A stretch of 64,000 nt of DNA from Shinisaurus crocodilurus (GCA_021292165.1 CM037877.1:161173580-161237579), one strand, 5' to 3'. Counted from the stretch's first letter, positions 20,835 to 33,093 are shown. The notes: generated from the sequence alone by a model not told the origin. Translations and numbers: made by a program.

Positions 20835-21604
20835 TGAAAACCAGACTGAAACCTTGGTGTCATTTTGTTTTTCTTGAATCAGAACAGAACCTGATTTTGA
20901 AGGTCTCTGTTGAACCTAAAGTGGCACAGAAACTAAAATGAATTAAAGTATCATTTTGCTGGTACAGAATAAGGCTTTGACTAAAGAAAATATCAACTTG
21001 TCTGGGCCACAAAGTCAAACTTCAGGCTTATACAGTCACTCATGGATTGTCTTTGGCTCATTACCTTGTGTCAAGGAGCAGTTGTGATGAACTTCTTCAT
21101 CAGAACCAAGGACAAGCTCAGTACCCACTTCTTCTACTGCCAAGGGGATTGTTCTTGAAAGTCTACATATCTTCTCCCCACAGCCAGCTGAAGCAAGCCC
21201 ACGAAACTCTTGAGCAGAAAAAACTCAGGATTGAATTATTTTATGTTAGTCATTCTCCACACTTATGTTATGGTTATGTTATTTTTCTTTAAATCTGCCA
21301 AATTGCTTAAAATCCTTTAAAAAATGTTGTTGTGTTTTTTTTTAAAAAAAGCTCAGGTACTGATAGAACAATGAGATTTGGCACTAGATATGCATCACTA
21401 TTTTGTGATGCATCAGCCAGGAACATTTGGGTTCCTTTCAGGAAAAAAATCGGGATATAAATATAATAAACAAACAAACATTTTGGGTTGGTTCCTACAA
21501 TACCTATGTGGATATGCCCAGTGCTCATGTGCTCCTTCCTCTCCCTCTCTCCTCCCCTCACACTCCGATGAGTTCTCTCACTTCCAATTTAGCAGCAAAC
21601 CAAA
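20835..21604. other. Little recognised; SINE-like tail fragment
   Basis: A fragment reading GGTTCCTTTCAGG, then GGGATATAAATATAATAAA, at about 21429-21480 matches the 3' tail of the tRNA SINEs. Nothing else identified. Confidence 0.4.
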
Positions 21605-21771
21605 ATTTGTTGTTACATCCAAACTGGGGGAAACTGTGGTTTGAGCAAGCCATAGTTTGTCCACAAATCATGATTGCAAACCATAGTTTGAATTAGGTTT
21701 GCAGTTGTCATTTGCAGGCAGACTATGGTTTGCACAAACCATAGTTTGCCTGGTTCCAATGTAACAGCAAA
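21605..21771. mobile_element. Palindromic MITE
   Basis: TTTGTTGTTACAT near the left is inverted at the right as ATGTAACAGCAAA. The interior repeats AAACCATAGTTTG in both orientations. Related in style to the 51.0 and 59.4 kb elements (AACCATGG-type cores), but not clearly the same family. Confidence 0.6.
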
Positions 21772-22630
21772 TGATGTGTTGCACCTAAATCAAAAGCGGG
21801 AGAGTAAATCAGAGTGCATGAGGGGAAGCCAGGGAAGGAGGGAGTGTGTGAGCACAAGATGCATTCACATGGTCAGTAGGCACTATGTATATGGCCTTGT
21901 TTTTCTCTATTACTCTTTGCTTCTTCTAGTCCTTTCCCTCCCAATGTAATATAATTAACTACTTTGTCTTACCGCAATCATGTCCTTCTTCATCATCTTG
22001 CCCTGCCGTAAGCCAAACTATTCCCATAGTCCCTTGTACACACATCTCCCCAAGCCCCTAATTTACAATGCAATTATGAGAGTAAAGGGTAAACTCAAGA
22101 AAAACCCACAAATAAATAAAAACGGGTAAGCTCACTCAATAAATTATTCATTTCAAATTAGACGCATTCGGCTCTATTAAAATGCTACTCAATTGCATTA
22201 TTGCTGATACAGAACTTCATTTCATCTCCTCAATACAAAGAGTTTATTTGTACTATTAATAAACGAGATTGCTATAGGGATTTCCGCACCAGTAATATAT
22301 CATCTTGGTTTCCCTCAATTCTCTCCCCCCCCCCCCACTTGCTGTAGGAAGGTGTATTTATTTCCAAGGAGAAACACTCCAATCACCCATCACTTGAAGT
22401 AAACATGTAGGCATCTTAATGAAAGTAATCTTTTAAAAATTGACTCATTTGTTAAGGAAAGCACATTTATCAAAAGATAAGACAACACTCCAGACGTATA
22501 ATAGCTAGGAGAGAAATGACAATATTGTTATATCTTCCCATCACCAGGAATGATGGGAACCTTCAGAGTAGACACTGAGCAAACTGCTAGGAGTAGAACT
22601 CCAACAAGTGGAGGTTGGTGGCTCCAATGT
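21772..22630. other. AT-rich interval, partly repeat-free
   Basis: No gene. Segment 22130-22320 is AT-rich with ATTA-type core motifs and no repeat hallmark. Confidence 0.3.
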
Positions 22631-22777
22631 CAGTGGGGCTGTGTATCCGCTCCGGATTTTACTCAGAACTCTAAAACGCTATCCATGGTGCTGAACCTAA
22701 TTTGGGTGGGGGTTTCCAGCACCATGGATAGCTCCTTAAAAGTTCAGAGTGGAATCCAGAGTGGATACACAGCTCTG
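22631..22777. mobile_element. Palindromic MITE
   Basis: GGGGCTGTGTATCCGCTCC and ACGCTATCCATGGTGCTGAA on the left are complementary, with changes, to CAGCACCATGGATAGC and GAGTGGATACACAGCTC on the right. Target duplication not clear. Confidence 0.7.
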
Positions 22778-23770
22778 AAAGCTTTGCTTCATAAGGCAAA
22801 GTTCCCAATTTTATCTGCAAAGGAAAACATGTATATACACGTCTTGAACTGAGATTGTCTTCATCAGACTTAGTGATCACATTCTCCATGTGACAAACAG
22901 AACAAAACAAAAATCCTTCAGTGGGGCTTCCCATGTTCACTCAAGATCTACAATGTCAGGAAATTACGGCTGTTAAGGCCGTAATAAATAATATCTAGGC
23001 AATATTATTTAGGTAATATGCTGCATATGGTATGGTATCCTATGGTGTGGTTAGTTCCAGCTTCACCACTGCCTTAAGAGCTGGATGGCTATCAGTGGTT
23101 GAATGGTGGACCAAAGTCCCAGATTTGTCAATTGGCTGGAATAGACATGTGGAGTCTATACAACTGAAACTACCATTCCATGTTACAAATACCTAACTGG
23201 CATCCAGTACCATCCACATAGAATGATAGCGCTGGAAGGGCCCTTGAAGGTCATCATGTCCTCAGTATAAGCCATAGAACCTCCTGCCCATCCCTCGATT
23301 TCTGTTTATAATGGCGGAATGTGATTCAGCCAACTCACCCTTATCATAGGGCCATGACTGTGGCCCTATAACAGCCCTATTCAGGAATTTGTTTTCTCCA
23401 TTTGATTAACATCACATCATGGAGAGGGAATGGGGGTGAGCGTGCCCTCCCAGTCACCATCCCTGTCACCCTCCATGAGTTGGAGGCTGATCATCTGCGC
23501 CAGGGAGCTTGCCCTATTCGTGTAGATGCTCCCTGTACAAGGAGGGTTCTAAATCGCCTGGGGAGCCTACATGAGTAAAGCAGGATCTCTGCTGCAGTTG
23601 GTTGACCTTCAGTTTGCAGAGGGTGACCAGGAGCAGGAGCGATGGAGCAGGCAGAGCAAGCACACTCAATCCCTGCTTTCCCTTCACATAATATTAATCA
23701 CACAGAGGATACAAACGGCTGAATAGGGCAAAGGCTAACCAGGAAAAAAAGAGCAGAGTTGGTAAATACA
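22778..23770. other. Nothing recognised
   Basis: No credible gene or element in about 1 kb. Confidence 0.4.
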
Positions 23771-24043
23771 GGGTTGGATCCAGATTTAGGCACATGCAAT
23801 GGAGCTGATGGAAGTGGACTTCCATGACCCCTCCCACCCAGGCAGCACCCCCCAAAAAAAATTCTATATAGAGGAACAGGGGACCCTGCTGAATGGGATG
23901 CAGGGCAAGGGGGATCCCTGAAAAGCAGGCAGAGGCATCTTCCAAGAGTGGAGAATGCTGGGAGTTGTAGGATTTTTTTCCCCCCTTTCTAAACATGCAT
24001 GTGAGTGCACCCTTAGTATGACTAAGCCCGGGTATCCAACCCT
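23771..24043. mobile_element. MITE with GGGTTGGAT(C/A)C ends
   Basis: Left GGGTTGGATCC and right GGTATCCAACCC are inverted. It shares GATTTAGGCACATGCAA, GGAAGTGGACTTCC and GGGACCCTGCTGAATGGGAT with the reverse strand of 60075-60338. A second small hairpin-family fragment (CTGGGAGTTGTAGG...GCACCCTTAG) lies at 23958-24014. Confidence 0.65.
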
Positions 24044-24540
24044 GAGTATCAAACAAGATGATCAAGAATACCGATGACCCATAATCTTTTATAAGCTGAG
24101 CTCAAATTTTTTTTTTGCTGCCAAAGCAAATTTTGCAACCATCTGTAAACAGGTCATTACCCTCAAGAAGAATACATTTCTACTCCAAAATAGTCACCTG
24201 TAAAATATTGGCAAGAAATGCATGCCTTGAGTGATTACATAAAGATCAACTTAATGGGTAATGGATAACATCTGGTACCTCCTCCCCTGATCTCCAAACG
24301 CTGGCCCTACCATTGGGCAGAGTGAAGCGGTCACTTCTGGAGACAGATGGTGTGGAGGGGCAGCCGCCGCCACCGGCGGGCCAATTCCCTCTGTTGGAGG
24401 ACAGAGCTGTGTGTGTTCTAGTCAACCTGCGCTGTACTCCCGAAGCTAGCCTGCTGCCCTCAGGTCAGGTGGAGGATGCTCTCTCATCACCAGTGTTGCA
24501 ATAAGATCCAACGGCCAGTCCAGTTGGCTTCTGTAAGTGG
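24044..24540. other. Nothing recognised
   Basis: Unique-looking sequence; the short frame at 24313-24504 has no recognisable domain. Confidence 0.4.
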
Positions 24541-24808
24541 AATTTATTTATTTATTTATTTATTTATTATATTTATTTATTATATTTATACCCCCGCCTT
24601 TTTTCCTGCAAGGAACCCAAGGCGGCTTACATAATCCTCCTCCTCCTCCTCTCCATTTTATCCTCGCAACAACCCTGTGAGGTAGGTCAGGCTGAGAGGC
24701 AGTGACTGGCCCAAAGTCACCCAGTGAGCTTCATGGCCGAGCGGGGACTAGAACCCGGATCTCCTGAGTCCCAGCCCAACACACTCACCGCTACGCCGCA
24801 CTGGCTCT
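24541..24808 (-). mobile_element. tRNA-derived SINE (Sauria type), full length
   Basis: Read in reverse: GCCAGTGCGGCGTAGCGGTG head, GGTTCTAGTCCCCGC B-box, TTTGGGCCAGTCACTGCCTC, CACAGGGTTGTTGCGAGGAT, GCCGCCTTGGGTTCCTTGCA and a (TAAA)n-type tail of about 45 bases at 24541-24586. Well preserved. Confidence 0.92.
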
Positions 24809-26989
24809 GTGTGGGGCGGGGCATTCTTGTCCTTCACCTCATGCAGCAAAGTGTCTTTGATTGATGGGAGTAATAGTGAACCACCACCACCATCCCCCCG
24901 CCCAGATAGGCAATGGATATATACTGAAGGTGCAAAGCTGTAACATTTTTCCTTAAAGAAAAACACAGCACAAAGAGTATTCCGGCTTAAATACTATCCT
25001 GGATTCCAGAATCCTGCATTGCTTACTTACAGCTGTGAGCGTGGCTGTTGTCCCTCCATCACAAGATGGGGGATGCAGCTGCCATGTTCTCAGTTACAGG
25101 GAATTTGGTAAAATTCAAGAAGCACAATAATCATTAACAGACACTATAGATGGCAAGAGAAGTTACATGACAGCAGGAAACTTTATTTTCCTGGGGCTGA
25201 CATGCAATGGCTAAACATTGCTGACCACGGGCCCATGTGGTGAAATGCATAACCGCAGCCACTCTCTGAAGTGTCAGGACTGCGTGCAGCTGCCCCATGT
25301 GGTGAATAACAGAAGTGCAGGTGGCAGCTACTCTATAAAGAACCTTCTAGACCAGGGGAGCAAAACCTCCAGCTAGGGGGCACCTCTTGGGGTTCCTCCA
25401 GGGGGTGTGGCTTAGGTTCCAACCCTCCACCCCAGAGAAATCCCCTTGGAGGGCATCTATGCTACTATCCCCAATTGGAGATAAGAGTGCTGCAGCAGCA
25501 GAACCCCTGCTCTTATCTCTGAATTCAGATCAGAGGTAGCAGTGGGGATGCACAGTGGCCTGGGTGGTGGGTGCAGAGAGCAAGCACTCTTCCCCATGTG
25601 CTGGTGAATCCTGATCCCTGCTGCTCCTCATCCCTGCTGCTGCCTCCAATCCGAGATCGGAGAGAGCAGCGGAAGTGGGGGTGGTGTGGCATGACCCACC
25701 CATGCTAGGGAGAGCGGTCGCTCCGTCCCACGTGGGCGAGACCCACTGCCCAGCGCTCCTTGCATCCTTGCTGCTGTCTTCAGTCTCAGATCAGAGAAAG
25801 CGTCGGGGCTGTGGGCAGGGCTGTGGGGTGGCCTAGGCTTTCTGTGCCTCCTTCCAGCAGGAGGGGTGGAATCAGGTGGCGGGGCTACACCTCTGATATG
25901 ACATCATCTGGCTTCCGGGGTGAAGGGCATTCTGCCCTCTGCCCCAAAACTGTTCTGCAGCCTTGGTCTACACCTTGACTGACTCTGCCCACCCAGGCTT
26001 GGCATTGGATCCTTCTGGGCAGGAAGGAGTATAAGCGGCTTCCTATGGCAGCTGAGCCTTGATTGAGCAAGAAGGTCTTCCTGGGTTCTGGTGAACTGTG
26101 TTTCTGGTCTTGCTCTCCTGCCTTCCAGTTTGCCCTCTGACCTGCATTGCGCTTTGGTCCCAACTCCTGGTTCCTGGCTTGTGCCTTACTCTAGCCTGCT
26201 GCCTGTGGCCCAGTTCAGGCAATAGCGACTCCATGCTATGTGTAAACCTTACAATACTGCTGTGTAAAGTTTTTTGTAGCTTATACAGCGGCATAATGGT
26301 TGATGCAGCCCTATTCCTCCTAGCAATTAAGAAATTCAGAAGTTGCGCTTTTTATGAGAAAAGAAGTCAGATCCAACAGTTATCAAATATCTCCAAGGCA
26401 AATGGAATAGTAAAATATATCCCCTGCAGTATAATAAACATGAAAATAAAACTCTTGGGAATAGGAACAATATATTCAAGCTTGCTGCAATATACTAAGC
26501 GCTGAAATGTAAATCCTAGGAGAAGGGTAAAACCCAAAAGACCTTCCCCGGAATACACAGTATCATAAGAGACCACTGTGGGCTGAGTTTTGAACTCGGA
26601 GATCAAAAGACTCCACAATTGCATCAAGGATTCTATCTTGAGATTCAGCGGCATCAATCATTAGAAAGTTTAATAAGCTCTGAAGAGGCTGTGGCATCCG
26701 CCAAGAGAGTGCTGTTCTTTAAAAGTGCTGTTGACAACAATGCTCTTCCAAGTTTGGACGAGTTGTCACTTTTGGAGCATATCTCCTCCAGCATTTCTGT
26801 GCAGGGCTATTCTTGGAAACAATCTCATCAGTGAAAATCCAAGAATTATGACAGGGTTTCTTTCCAAATAGTGGGGGGGGGGGGAACCCTCCCCTCCCCT
26901 AGCCAGAAACCTGACAATCATCATAGGAAACTGGCTGCCTTATACCAAGTCAGACCATTGGTCTATTGAGTTAAGTACTATCTACACCA
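24809..26989. other. Gene-free interval with degenerate GC-rich repeats
   Basis: At 25480-25830 a unit around TCTCAGATCAGAG with CCTGCTGCTG recurs about three times in degenerate form. Block 25350-25400 (TTGGGGTTCCTCCAGGGGGT) resembles part of the hAT element at 33993. No credible coding sequence. Confidence 0.35.
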
Positions 26990-27135
26990 GCCATCCTCAA
27001 CTGGTGCCCTCTAAATATGTTGCACTTCAAGTCCCATCATTCCCAGCCTGGCTGGGGCTGCTGATGGGAGTTGAAATTTTAAAAAAAACATCTGGAAGGC
27101 ACCAACATCTGGAGGGCGCCAGAGGAATGCTGGTC
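26990..27135. mobile_element. hAT MITE, family B, degraded
   Basis: Left CAGCCATCCTCAACTGGTGC and right GGGCGCCAGAGGAATGCTG are imperfectly inverted. Internal AACATCTGGAAGGCACC appears twice because of a local duplication. Target duplication not convincing. Confidence 0.6.
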
Positions 27136-27161
27136 TAATTAATTAATTAATTAATTAATTA
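27136..27161. repeat. (TAAT)n microsatellite
   Basis: Six to seven ATTA/TAAT repeats. Confidence 0.95.
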
Positions 27162-28059
27162 GGGAAGCAAGGTGGTTTACAGTGTTTAAATAACTACCGG
27201 TAATTATTATTCAAATATACATTGGCATATTCCAACGATTTCAGTATAGATGCCTTTCCCAAGACAATGAAGGAAATAAGAGATAACTTTCAATTTAATA
27301 AACAAATGCTCCAAACCAGCTAGGAGTTTGGATGCACACACACAAGCAGGCTTCTGTCCACATATCCTTCTCTGGATCAAGAACCCACATACAGTATTCA
27401 GTGCTGTGTGCACAATTCCTGTAACATAGCCAGCTGCTGAAGCCCTCTTTAAAAATAAACAACCTGCAATTGCTCTTATTACCTGTTTGAGGATGTGGTA
27501 GTCTAGAATTAGTCCCCTCTGCCCCTGCTCCTTTCTCCCCACCAAACGGCTGATCAGAGCTGTTCTGAGCTACACCTACATCTACCATGATACTTAAATG
27601 CTATGAGCACCCTTTTTAAAAAGAAAGAAAGAAAGAAAGAAAGAAAGGTCCAACCTAGGAGCCAGCATAGCATATTATTTTGGATAGAGTGTATTTATAC
27701 CTAGACAGCAAAACTTTCCTCCTCGCCATCCATCTCTCTGTCTCTGTCCGTCTGTCTGTCTCTCACCTCTCCCTTTGCAAATGCTCTAGACTCAAGGGAT
27801 TTCCTAATTTGTTTCGGGCTACCCAAAGTGGGTATCAGGAACCCACTATATTATTCCTGGTTCTATCAATATCACACAACACTAAAGAGTGCTGAATTCA
27901 CGCTTCAATTGCATGGACAAGAGAAACCAACCCGTATTACCCACCCTGATTGGCTTTTCACAGGCACTGCCTCTTGCCCTTGTGTACATTATTGATTGGT
28001 CCATGACATCAAATGGACTGGTCATCCTTTCTCATCACTTTGCCAACAGTTTTCTCTAT
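27162..28059. other. Nothing recognised apart from an AAAG repeat
   Basis: (AAAG)n at 27619-27648 and a pyrimidine-rich CTGT tract at 27730-27765. No credible gene. Confidence 0.4.
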
Positions 28060-28330
28060 TAAAAGGTGATCCACCTTCACCCATATCAGCCTGCCCACAT
28101 TTTAAGATCAGCAAGAGAGGCCCTTCTCATTTGCTCACCTTTGAGAGTAGTTAGGTGGGTGACGACCACACACGAGAGGGCCTTCTCTGCAGTGGCCTCA
28201 CACCTCTGGAATAAGTTGCCATCATTACAAGCTTTTAAGGCCTGGAAACACATTATTTTACGTTGACCTTCTCCTGATATGATGGCTGTTGTTGCTGTTT
28301 TTATTAGTTTTGTTGTAGGAGAGGCACTGC
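28060..28330 (+). pseudogene. L2/CR1-type LINE C-terminal remnant
   Basis: Encodes TTHERAFSAVASHLWNKLPS, matching the C-terminal block of the intact L2 at 41 kb (RAFSVAAPTLWNSLPSDLR), with the preceding conserved part decayed by stops. Followed by T-rich 3' sequence. Confidence 0.75.
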
Positions 28331-28507
28331 AACCTTTTAGAATGCGGAGAAAAACTACACAAAATCCAGGAAACCACCAATTAGTGGTCAGAGGGAAAGG
28401 CTAAGGGAAGGGGCGTGGCCATCAGGGAACCCCAGAGGCCTGGGATGGGACCCCAAGTGGGCTGGATTTCACCTGCATGCCTCAGGTTCAACACTCCTGG
28501 GCTAAAG
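28320..28507. mobile_element. Partial copy of the 33993-34337 hAT family
   Basis: Shares GGCACTGCAACCTTTTAGAA-like sequence, AAGGGGCGTGGCCATCAGGG and AACCCCAGAGG with the element at 33993. The left terminus is missing. The right end, AACACTCCTGGGC, is altered. Confidence 0.55.
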
Positions 28508-28875
28508 GGCAGCCATAAAATTCTTAATGTTTAAATATGGGTCATCAAGTGCCCACTTGGAATGGTGATGATGATGTGACTCCTGTTTGGGGGATTCATT
28601 TGGTTTTCAACTGTGAAAAGGTGAGACAGTCAATAAAAGCCTGTGCACAACCCTCATTTTCTCCAAAGTTCAAGTACAGCTTTTTGAAAAGGACTCTGTG
28701 GCAGTTGCATGCACATACAATTGGATGTGGGAGTGGGGAAGCTACAGGTCATTCCTAGAAGGAAAGGTCACCTTCAACATTTTCTGATGATTATTCCATG
28801 TGACTCTGTGTGCTTGAAGCCCCCGTTTCTACATGAACAACAGCAATTCAATTTGGGGTAGAATCCTATACCTTG

Positions 28876-30205
28876 AAATCCTATACCTTGAAATCCTATA
28901 CCTGTTTTGTTTGGTTGAAGGAATGGGTGACATTGAGAAATAGCAGACTTCTAGAATTAGAAGGGCATGATCTAAGGTTTGGATGGCATGGATATTTGTG
29001 GTATGACAAAGCTAAGGTTAATGTAGATTTTAAGAACCACTATATCAGAAGGGCGTTATTAAGAGTTTGGAACAAATACAAGCCTAGGTTATGCCCAAAA
29101 TTACCCTTATGGATATCACCCCAAGAGGCATTATACAGGAAAGAAATGACAAGCAATGAGAACTGGTTAAAATACCGAGAAATATTGGAATTGCGTCAGG
29201 GAACACACTAGATTAAAACACGGGATTGTTTAGTAACAGAAGGTAATAACTTACACTGGTTCTCATACATGCAATTATTAGAGAGATTTAAAGTGGATAA
29301 AAGAATGTATGATATAGAACAGGATAAGTCTGAATTTGAAATACGATTGTGTACAGGTGATGATCATGTAATTGCAAAAATGTATAAATTTTTGTTGAAG
29401 TTTGGGACAGAAGAAGAACAAATTAAAGACTATGGTTAAATGGGCAAGGAACTTGGATATAATATAATGATGGAACAATGGGAACGCATGTGGACTAAAG
29501 GTATAAAATTTACATTGTGTTCTGATCTTAGAGATAATTTTTACAAGATGATGTATCGTTGGTACCTAACTCCTGTGAAATTGGCTAAGATGTATAATAA
29601 TGTGTCAAATGTATGTTTGAAATGTCAAAGTCATGAAGGAACATTTTATCATGTTTGGTGGACATGTAAAAAAGTGAAAACATATTGGGTACAAATACAA
29701 ACATGGATACAAAAGATTTTAAAAGTGAATATTAAACTGAAACCAGAAATGTTTTTATTGGGTATAATGGACTTACAACTTGAGAAAGACCATGGAACAT
29801 TATTACAATATATGATGACGGCAGCAAGAATAATCTATGCTCAAAAATGGAAAGAAGCAACTATACCAACTATAGAAGACTGGCTGTTGAAAATGTTGGA
29901 CTTAGCAGAGATGGCAAAATTGACTTGTTTAATTAGAGAAAATTTTTTAACTTCATTCAAGAAAGACTGGAAACCTCTGGTGGACTTCTTGGGGAGGAGG
30001 GAAAGTGACTTAATAACTTTTGGTTTTGATTTCTGAATATTGGTAAGGTGATAGAAATTCTTTCTGTGAAAATAGAAGAAACTTAGATTGGATAAGGATT
30101 GGTAATGTTTGTCAGACAATGAGGCGGAAGCCAAATGTTGTTTTGGAAAATTCAATAAAAAAATAAAATAAAAAATAAAATCCTATACCTTGAAATCCTA
30201 TACCT
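28876..30205 (+). mobile_element. 5'-truncated L1 retrotransposon with 28-bp target duplication
   Basis: The insertion is 28904-30177. It encodes the C-terminal part of L1 ORF2: LRFGWHGYLWYDKAKVN, LPLWISPQEALYRKEM, then MMYRWYLTPVKLAKMY, a cysteine/histidine block (CLKCQSHEGTFYHVWWTC) and MFLLGI. The frame is interrupted at 29209 (TAG) and 29437 (TAA); a compensated local frameshift near 29430 is likely. It ends in an A-rich tail (AATAAAAAAATAAAATAAAA). The flanks 28876-28903 and 30178-30205 are identical over 28 bases, a textbook target-primed insertion. The target carried an older 15-bp tandem repeat. No RT domain is present. Confidence 0.95.
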
Positions 30206-30881
30206 TTGCACATGTGTTGCCACTGATTGAAGCTACTGCAGCATCTGCATGACAGCTGCTACTAATGGTCCTATATGCGCTGGTGCGATCGAATAGCAGT
30301 TGCAGTGGAGCTCCAAGGCATCCTTTAGGATATAACTTTGACTCTTAGTTCAGTGCAACCTCTTCCCCCATTTTGCCAGTTCTAGGCATTGCCCTTTTCA
30401 TCTCTTTCTCTCCAGATAATTCAATTTCTCTCTCTCATTTACTAAAATTATCAAATACACTGGCGAAATGAAAAGCAGCACCAATTTCAACAAAGTCTTA
30501 GATGGTGGAATTCCATGGCCCTCAGATATACAAGTAACAAGCTGAATTATTAATGGTGTTTGCAATCGGAGGCTCTTCCGCTGGGGACCTCTTTGTGGTT
30601 TTTGATGATGCCACGGAATAATTGAGGCTATTCCTCCCCTCACGCTGATCTCAATTATTAACATTTCCCTTCATTAATTTCAGTTGTATATTATTGGCTA
30701 TTGTACAGGGTGATGTCTTTTCCTTCCAGTTTCTCCCCCACCCCAGCTTTCCTCTAATCTATTTCTAGCTTTTGCTTATTTTTGCTTTGCAGGATAATAT
30801 CACATTAACTGTGAATTGGATAGGCTATTGAATGGAGGATGATGAAACAGCAACTTTGGGCACATTGATGTGGGAAAGCAG
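30206..30881. other. Mostly repeat-free interval
   Basis: No gene. Segment 30410-30680 is a compact repeat-free block, a candidate conserved non-coding element that only a comparison could confirm. Confidence 0.3.
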
Positions 30882-30883
30882 CC

Positions 30884-30963
<80 letters not shown>
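30882..30963. repeat. Compound (GAT)n(AAT)n microsatellite
   Basis: About 13 GAT then about 13 AAT triplets. Frames across it give poly-Asp/Asn or poly-Tyr/His and are not genes. Confidence 0.98.
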
Positions 30964-31076
30964 TTTCAGAGAAAAATTTAAAAAGTACACAAGATTTTAA
31001 AAAAGTAAAGCCCCACAACCTCAATGAAACTTTTGGCACAAACAATACATAATGGTTTGGATTCAGAGTTCCTTTG

Positions 31077-31262
31077 TGATCTGGGTTCTAGTCCCCGCTC
31101 GGCCATGAAACTCACTGGGTGACTTTGGGCCAGTCACTGACTCTCAGCCTAACCTACCTCACAGGGTTGTTGTGAGGATAAAATGGAGAGGAGGATGATT
31201 ATGTAAGCCGCCTTGGGTTCCTTGCAGGAAAAAAAGCGGGGTATAAATATAATAAATAAATA
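31077..31262 (+). mobile_element. tRNA-derived SINE (Sauria type), 5'-truncated
   Basis: Starts near the B-box (GGGTTCTAGTCCCCGCTCGG), continues through TTTGGGCCAGTCACTGACTC and GCCGCCTTGGGTTCCTTGCA, and ends GGTATAAATATAATAAATAA. Confidence 0.9.
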
Positions 31263-31319
31263 ATAATAAAAAAATCTGTGATAATTCCAGATGTCCACGT
31301 GCTTTAAAATTACATCCCT

Positions 31320-31545
31320 GTGATGTGGGGATTAACAGATGGACCGCAAAAGTGGATACTGACTTTATAGTTGCAAAGAGACTTATACTTCAGGCTTGGA
31401 AGGAAAAACACCCACCACCTTTCACTCAATGGACTGAAGATCTTACTGCTCGTGCTACATTTGAAAGCATCTCCTACAGCTGTCAATTTCATATGGATGC
31501 TTATCTAGATATATGTTCTACTTACATTGATGTATATATTTGAAA
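31320..31545 (+). pseudogene. Possible LINE ORF2 C-terminal remnant
   Basis: Encodes AKRLILQAWKEKHPPPFTQW with DLTARATFESISY, which resembles the extreme C-terminus of L1/Tx1-type ORF2 proteins (basic residues, WK, PPxxxW). The match is short, and it could instead be a chance frame. Confidence 0.35.
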
Positions 31546-31619
31546 TGGAAGTGTTCAATCCTCCCCACCCCCCTTTTCAGAGAGCACAGGAAGCTATAGG
31601 GGGAAGAGGAAATTGGCAC

Positions 31620-31725
31620 TGTAAGGTTGCAATCCTATACACATATACTTGGGAGTGAGATGCATATAACTGAATAACTTAACTTTTGAGTAAATATGCA
31701 TAGGATTGGATAGGGTTGCTGCTCT
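31620..31725. mobile_element. Short Harbinger-like MITE of the GCAATCCTATGC family
   Basis: TTGCAATCCTATACACATAT...TACTTGGGAGTGAG on the left and TGAGTAAATATGCATAGGAT on the right form an imperfect hairpin, as in the copies at 54617 and 60613. Confidence 0.6.
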
Positions 31726-32247
31726 TTGGTAGTATTTCTAAGTCAATTTTGCATGAAAATACTCCTTGTGTTCCACATCAGTTTTAGGAGAAACGCATTC
31801 TGTGAGACTTAACAATGTTCAGCAGTAAGAGGTTTTTATTCCTTGTCTAAAGATCCCCACATGTATTATGTTGAAAGATCTCATCACAGAAGAATAAAAG
31901 TAATAGAACCCATAGAATTTTTATTGCCAGCACAGCTAATCAAAAAACCCACTTGCAATCAGCATTTATTGTACTCCATTTAATCAAAAACGTGCTGGTC
32001 TAGTTGTTTTTAGCCCAGAGGTGAAAGTATTTTATATCTTTTCCATAATAAAAGAGGGTATTATTATTATTTGTCCAAAAATGAAGAGGCAGGGGGAAAA
32101 GTATGGTACTAATACATTCCTACCCATTCTTATTTACTACATATTTTATAAACTAGAAATATCAGAATAGTTTGATTTTGGTTTTTCGTTCCTTTTGCCA
32201 AAAGCTAACATTGCAACAGAAGACATTTTGTCTTCTGTTCATGTTTA

Positions 32248-32290
<43 letters not shown>

Positions 32291-32556
32291 CACAGAATAA
32301 CATGACTCAAGACAATGTTTAGATAACAGAAAAATGGGTGAAATCACTGTAGCCTTCTGAGATCAATAAGGTGACTTTAATTTTTTTTAATAGATTTTTA
32401 AATTGTGGCTACAATCCATATTTGCTCAGACTTGTTTGATGGCCTTTCTTGTTTAATAACCTGTTCTCTCTTAACAGTGTTTTGTATTTTATCCCCTATG
32501 AGCAAAATTATCCTGAATGAAGGAACAATCTGGCTTTCAGAGATCATTCATTTCTG
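31726..32556. other. Nothing recognised apart from a (TC)n(TA)n repeat
   Basis: (TC)n(TA)n at 32249-32290. No gene. Confidence 0.45.
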
Positions 32557-32990
32557 TTAGGGATAGGGGAGAAATTTGTTCAGTTCACACTTTTGAACCA
32601 ATATCCTTCAAAATTCGCGTTCCTCCAAATTTTGCAGTGGAGTCTTCCAATAAAAACAAATGTATGCAAGAGGATGTATATCAGGGGAAAGTGCACACAG
32701 AAATGCATATATTATTTATTTCATTTCTATACTACCCAATAGCCAAAGCTCTCTGGGATGTTCACAGTATTCAGAAATGCATTATATTAGAAAAATAGCT
32801 TGCCAAAATATGTTTATTAGGCAAAATTGTGTACAAAAAGGGTGCATTAGGAGAAAAGTGTACAAAAATGCATACAAAATTCATGTGAACTTTTGATCAA
32901 AATTAAAATTTCAACGTCTGAGACAAACCGAAAAAATTGGAAAAATGAGAAATTGGGAGAAGATGAAACTGACAGATTTCCCTTCACACC
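32557..32990. mobile_element. Decayed MITE with TAGGGATAGGGGAGAAATTT end, split by LINE-tail-like sequence
   Basis: Left TAGGGATAGGGGAGAAATTT and right ACTGACAGATTTCCC are imperfect inverted ends. The interior has repeated AAAATGCATA and TGTACAAAAA motifs. A segment at 32700-32775 (TTATTTCATTTCTATACTAC, CTCTCTGGGATGTTCACAG) looks like a CR1/L2 tail inserted in it. Confidence 0.45.
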
Positions 32991-33093
32991 CCGCCCTCCT
33001 GTGGGGGGGGAGAGTTTTGCGCGGGGGGGGGATGAAGAGCAGAGACAGGAATGAGGTGATTTCACCTCCAATCAGGGCTTGGGCAAATTGATT

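Noticed and set aside
30800..31052. Frames with poly-Asp/Asn, poly-Tyr/His or poly-Ser/Leu
   Set aside because: Translations of the GAT/AAT microsatellite; the same applies at 35636-35977.
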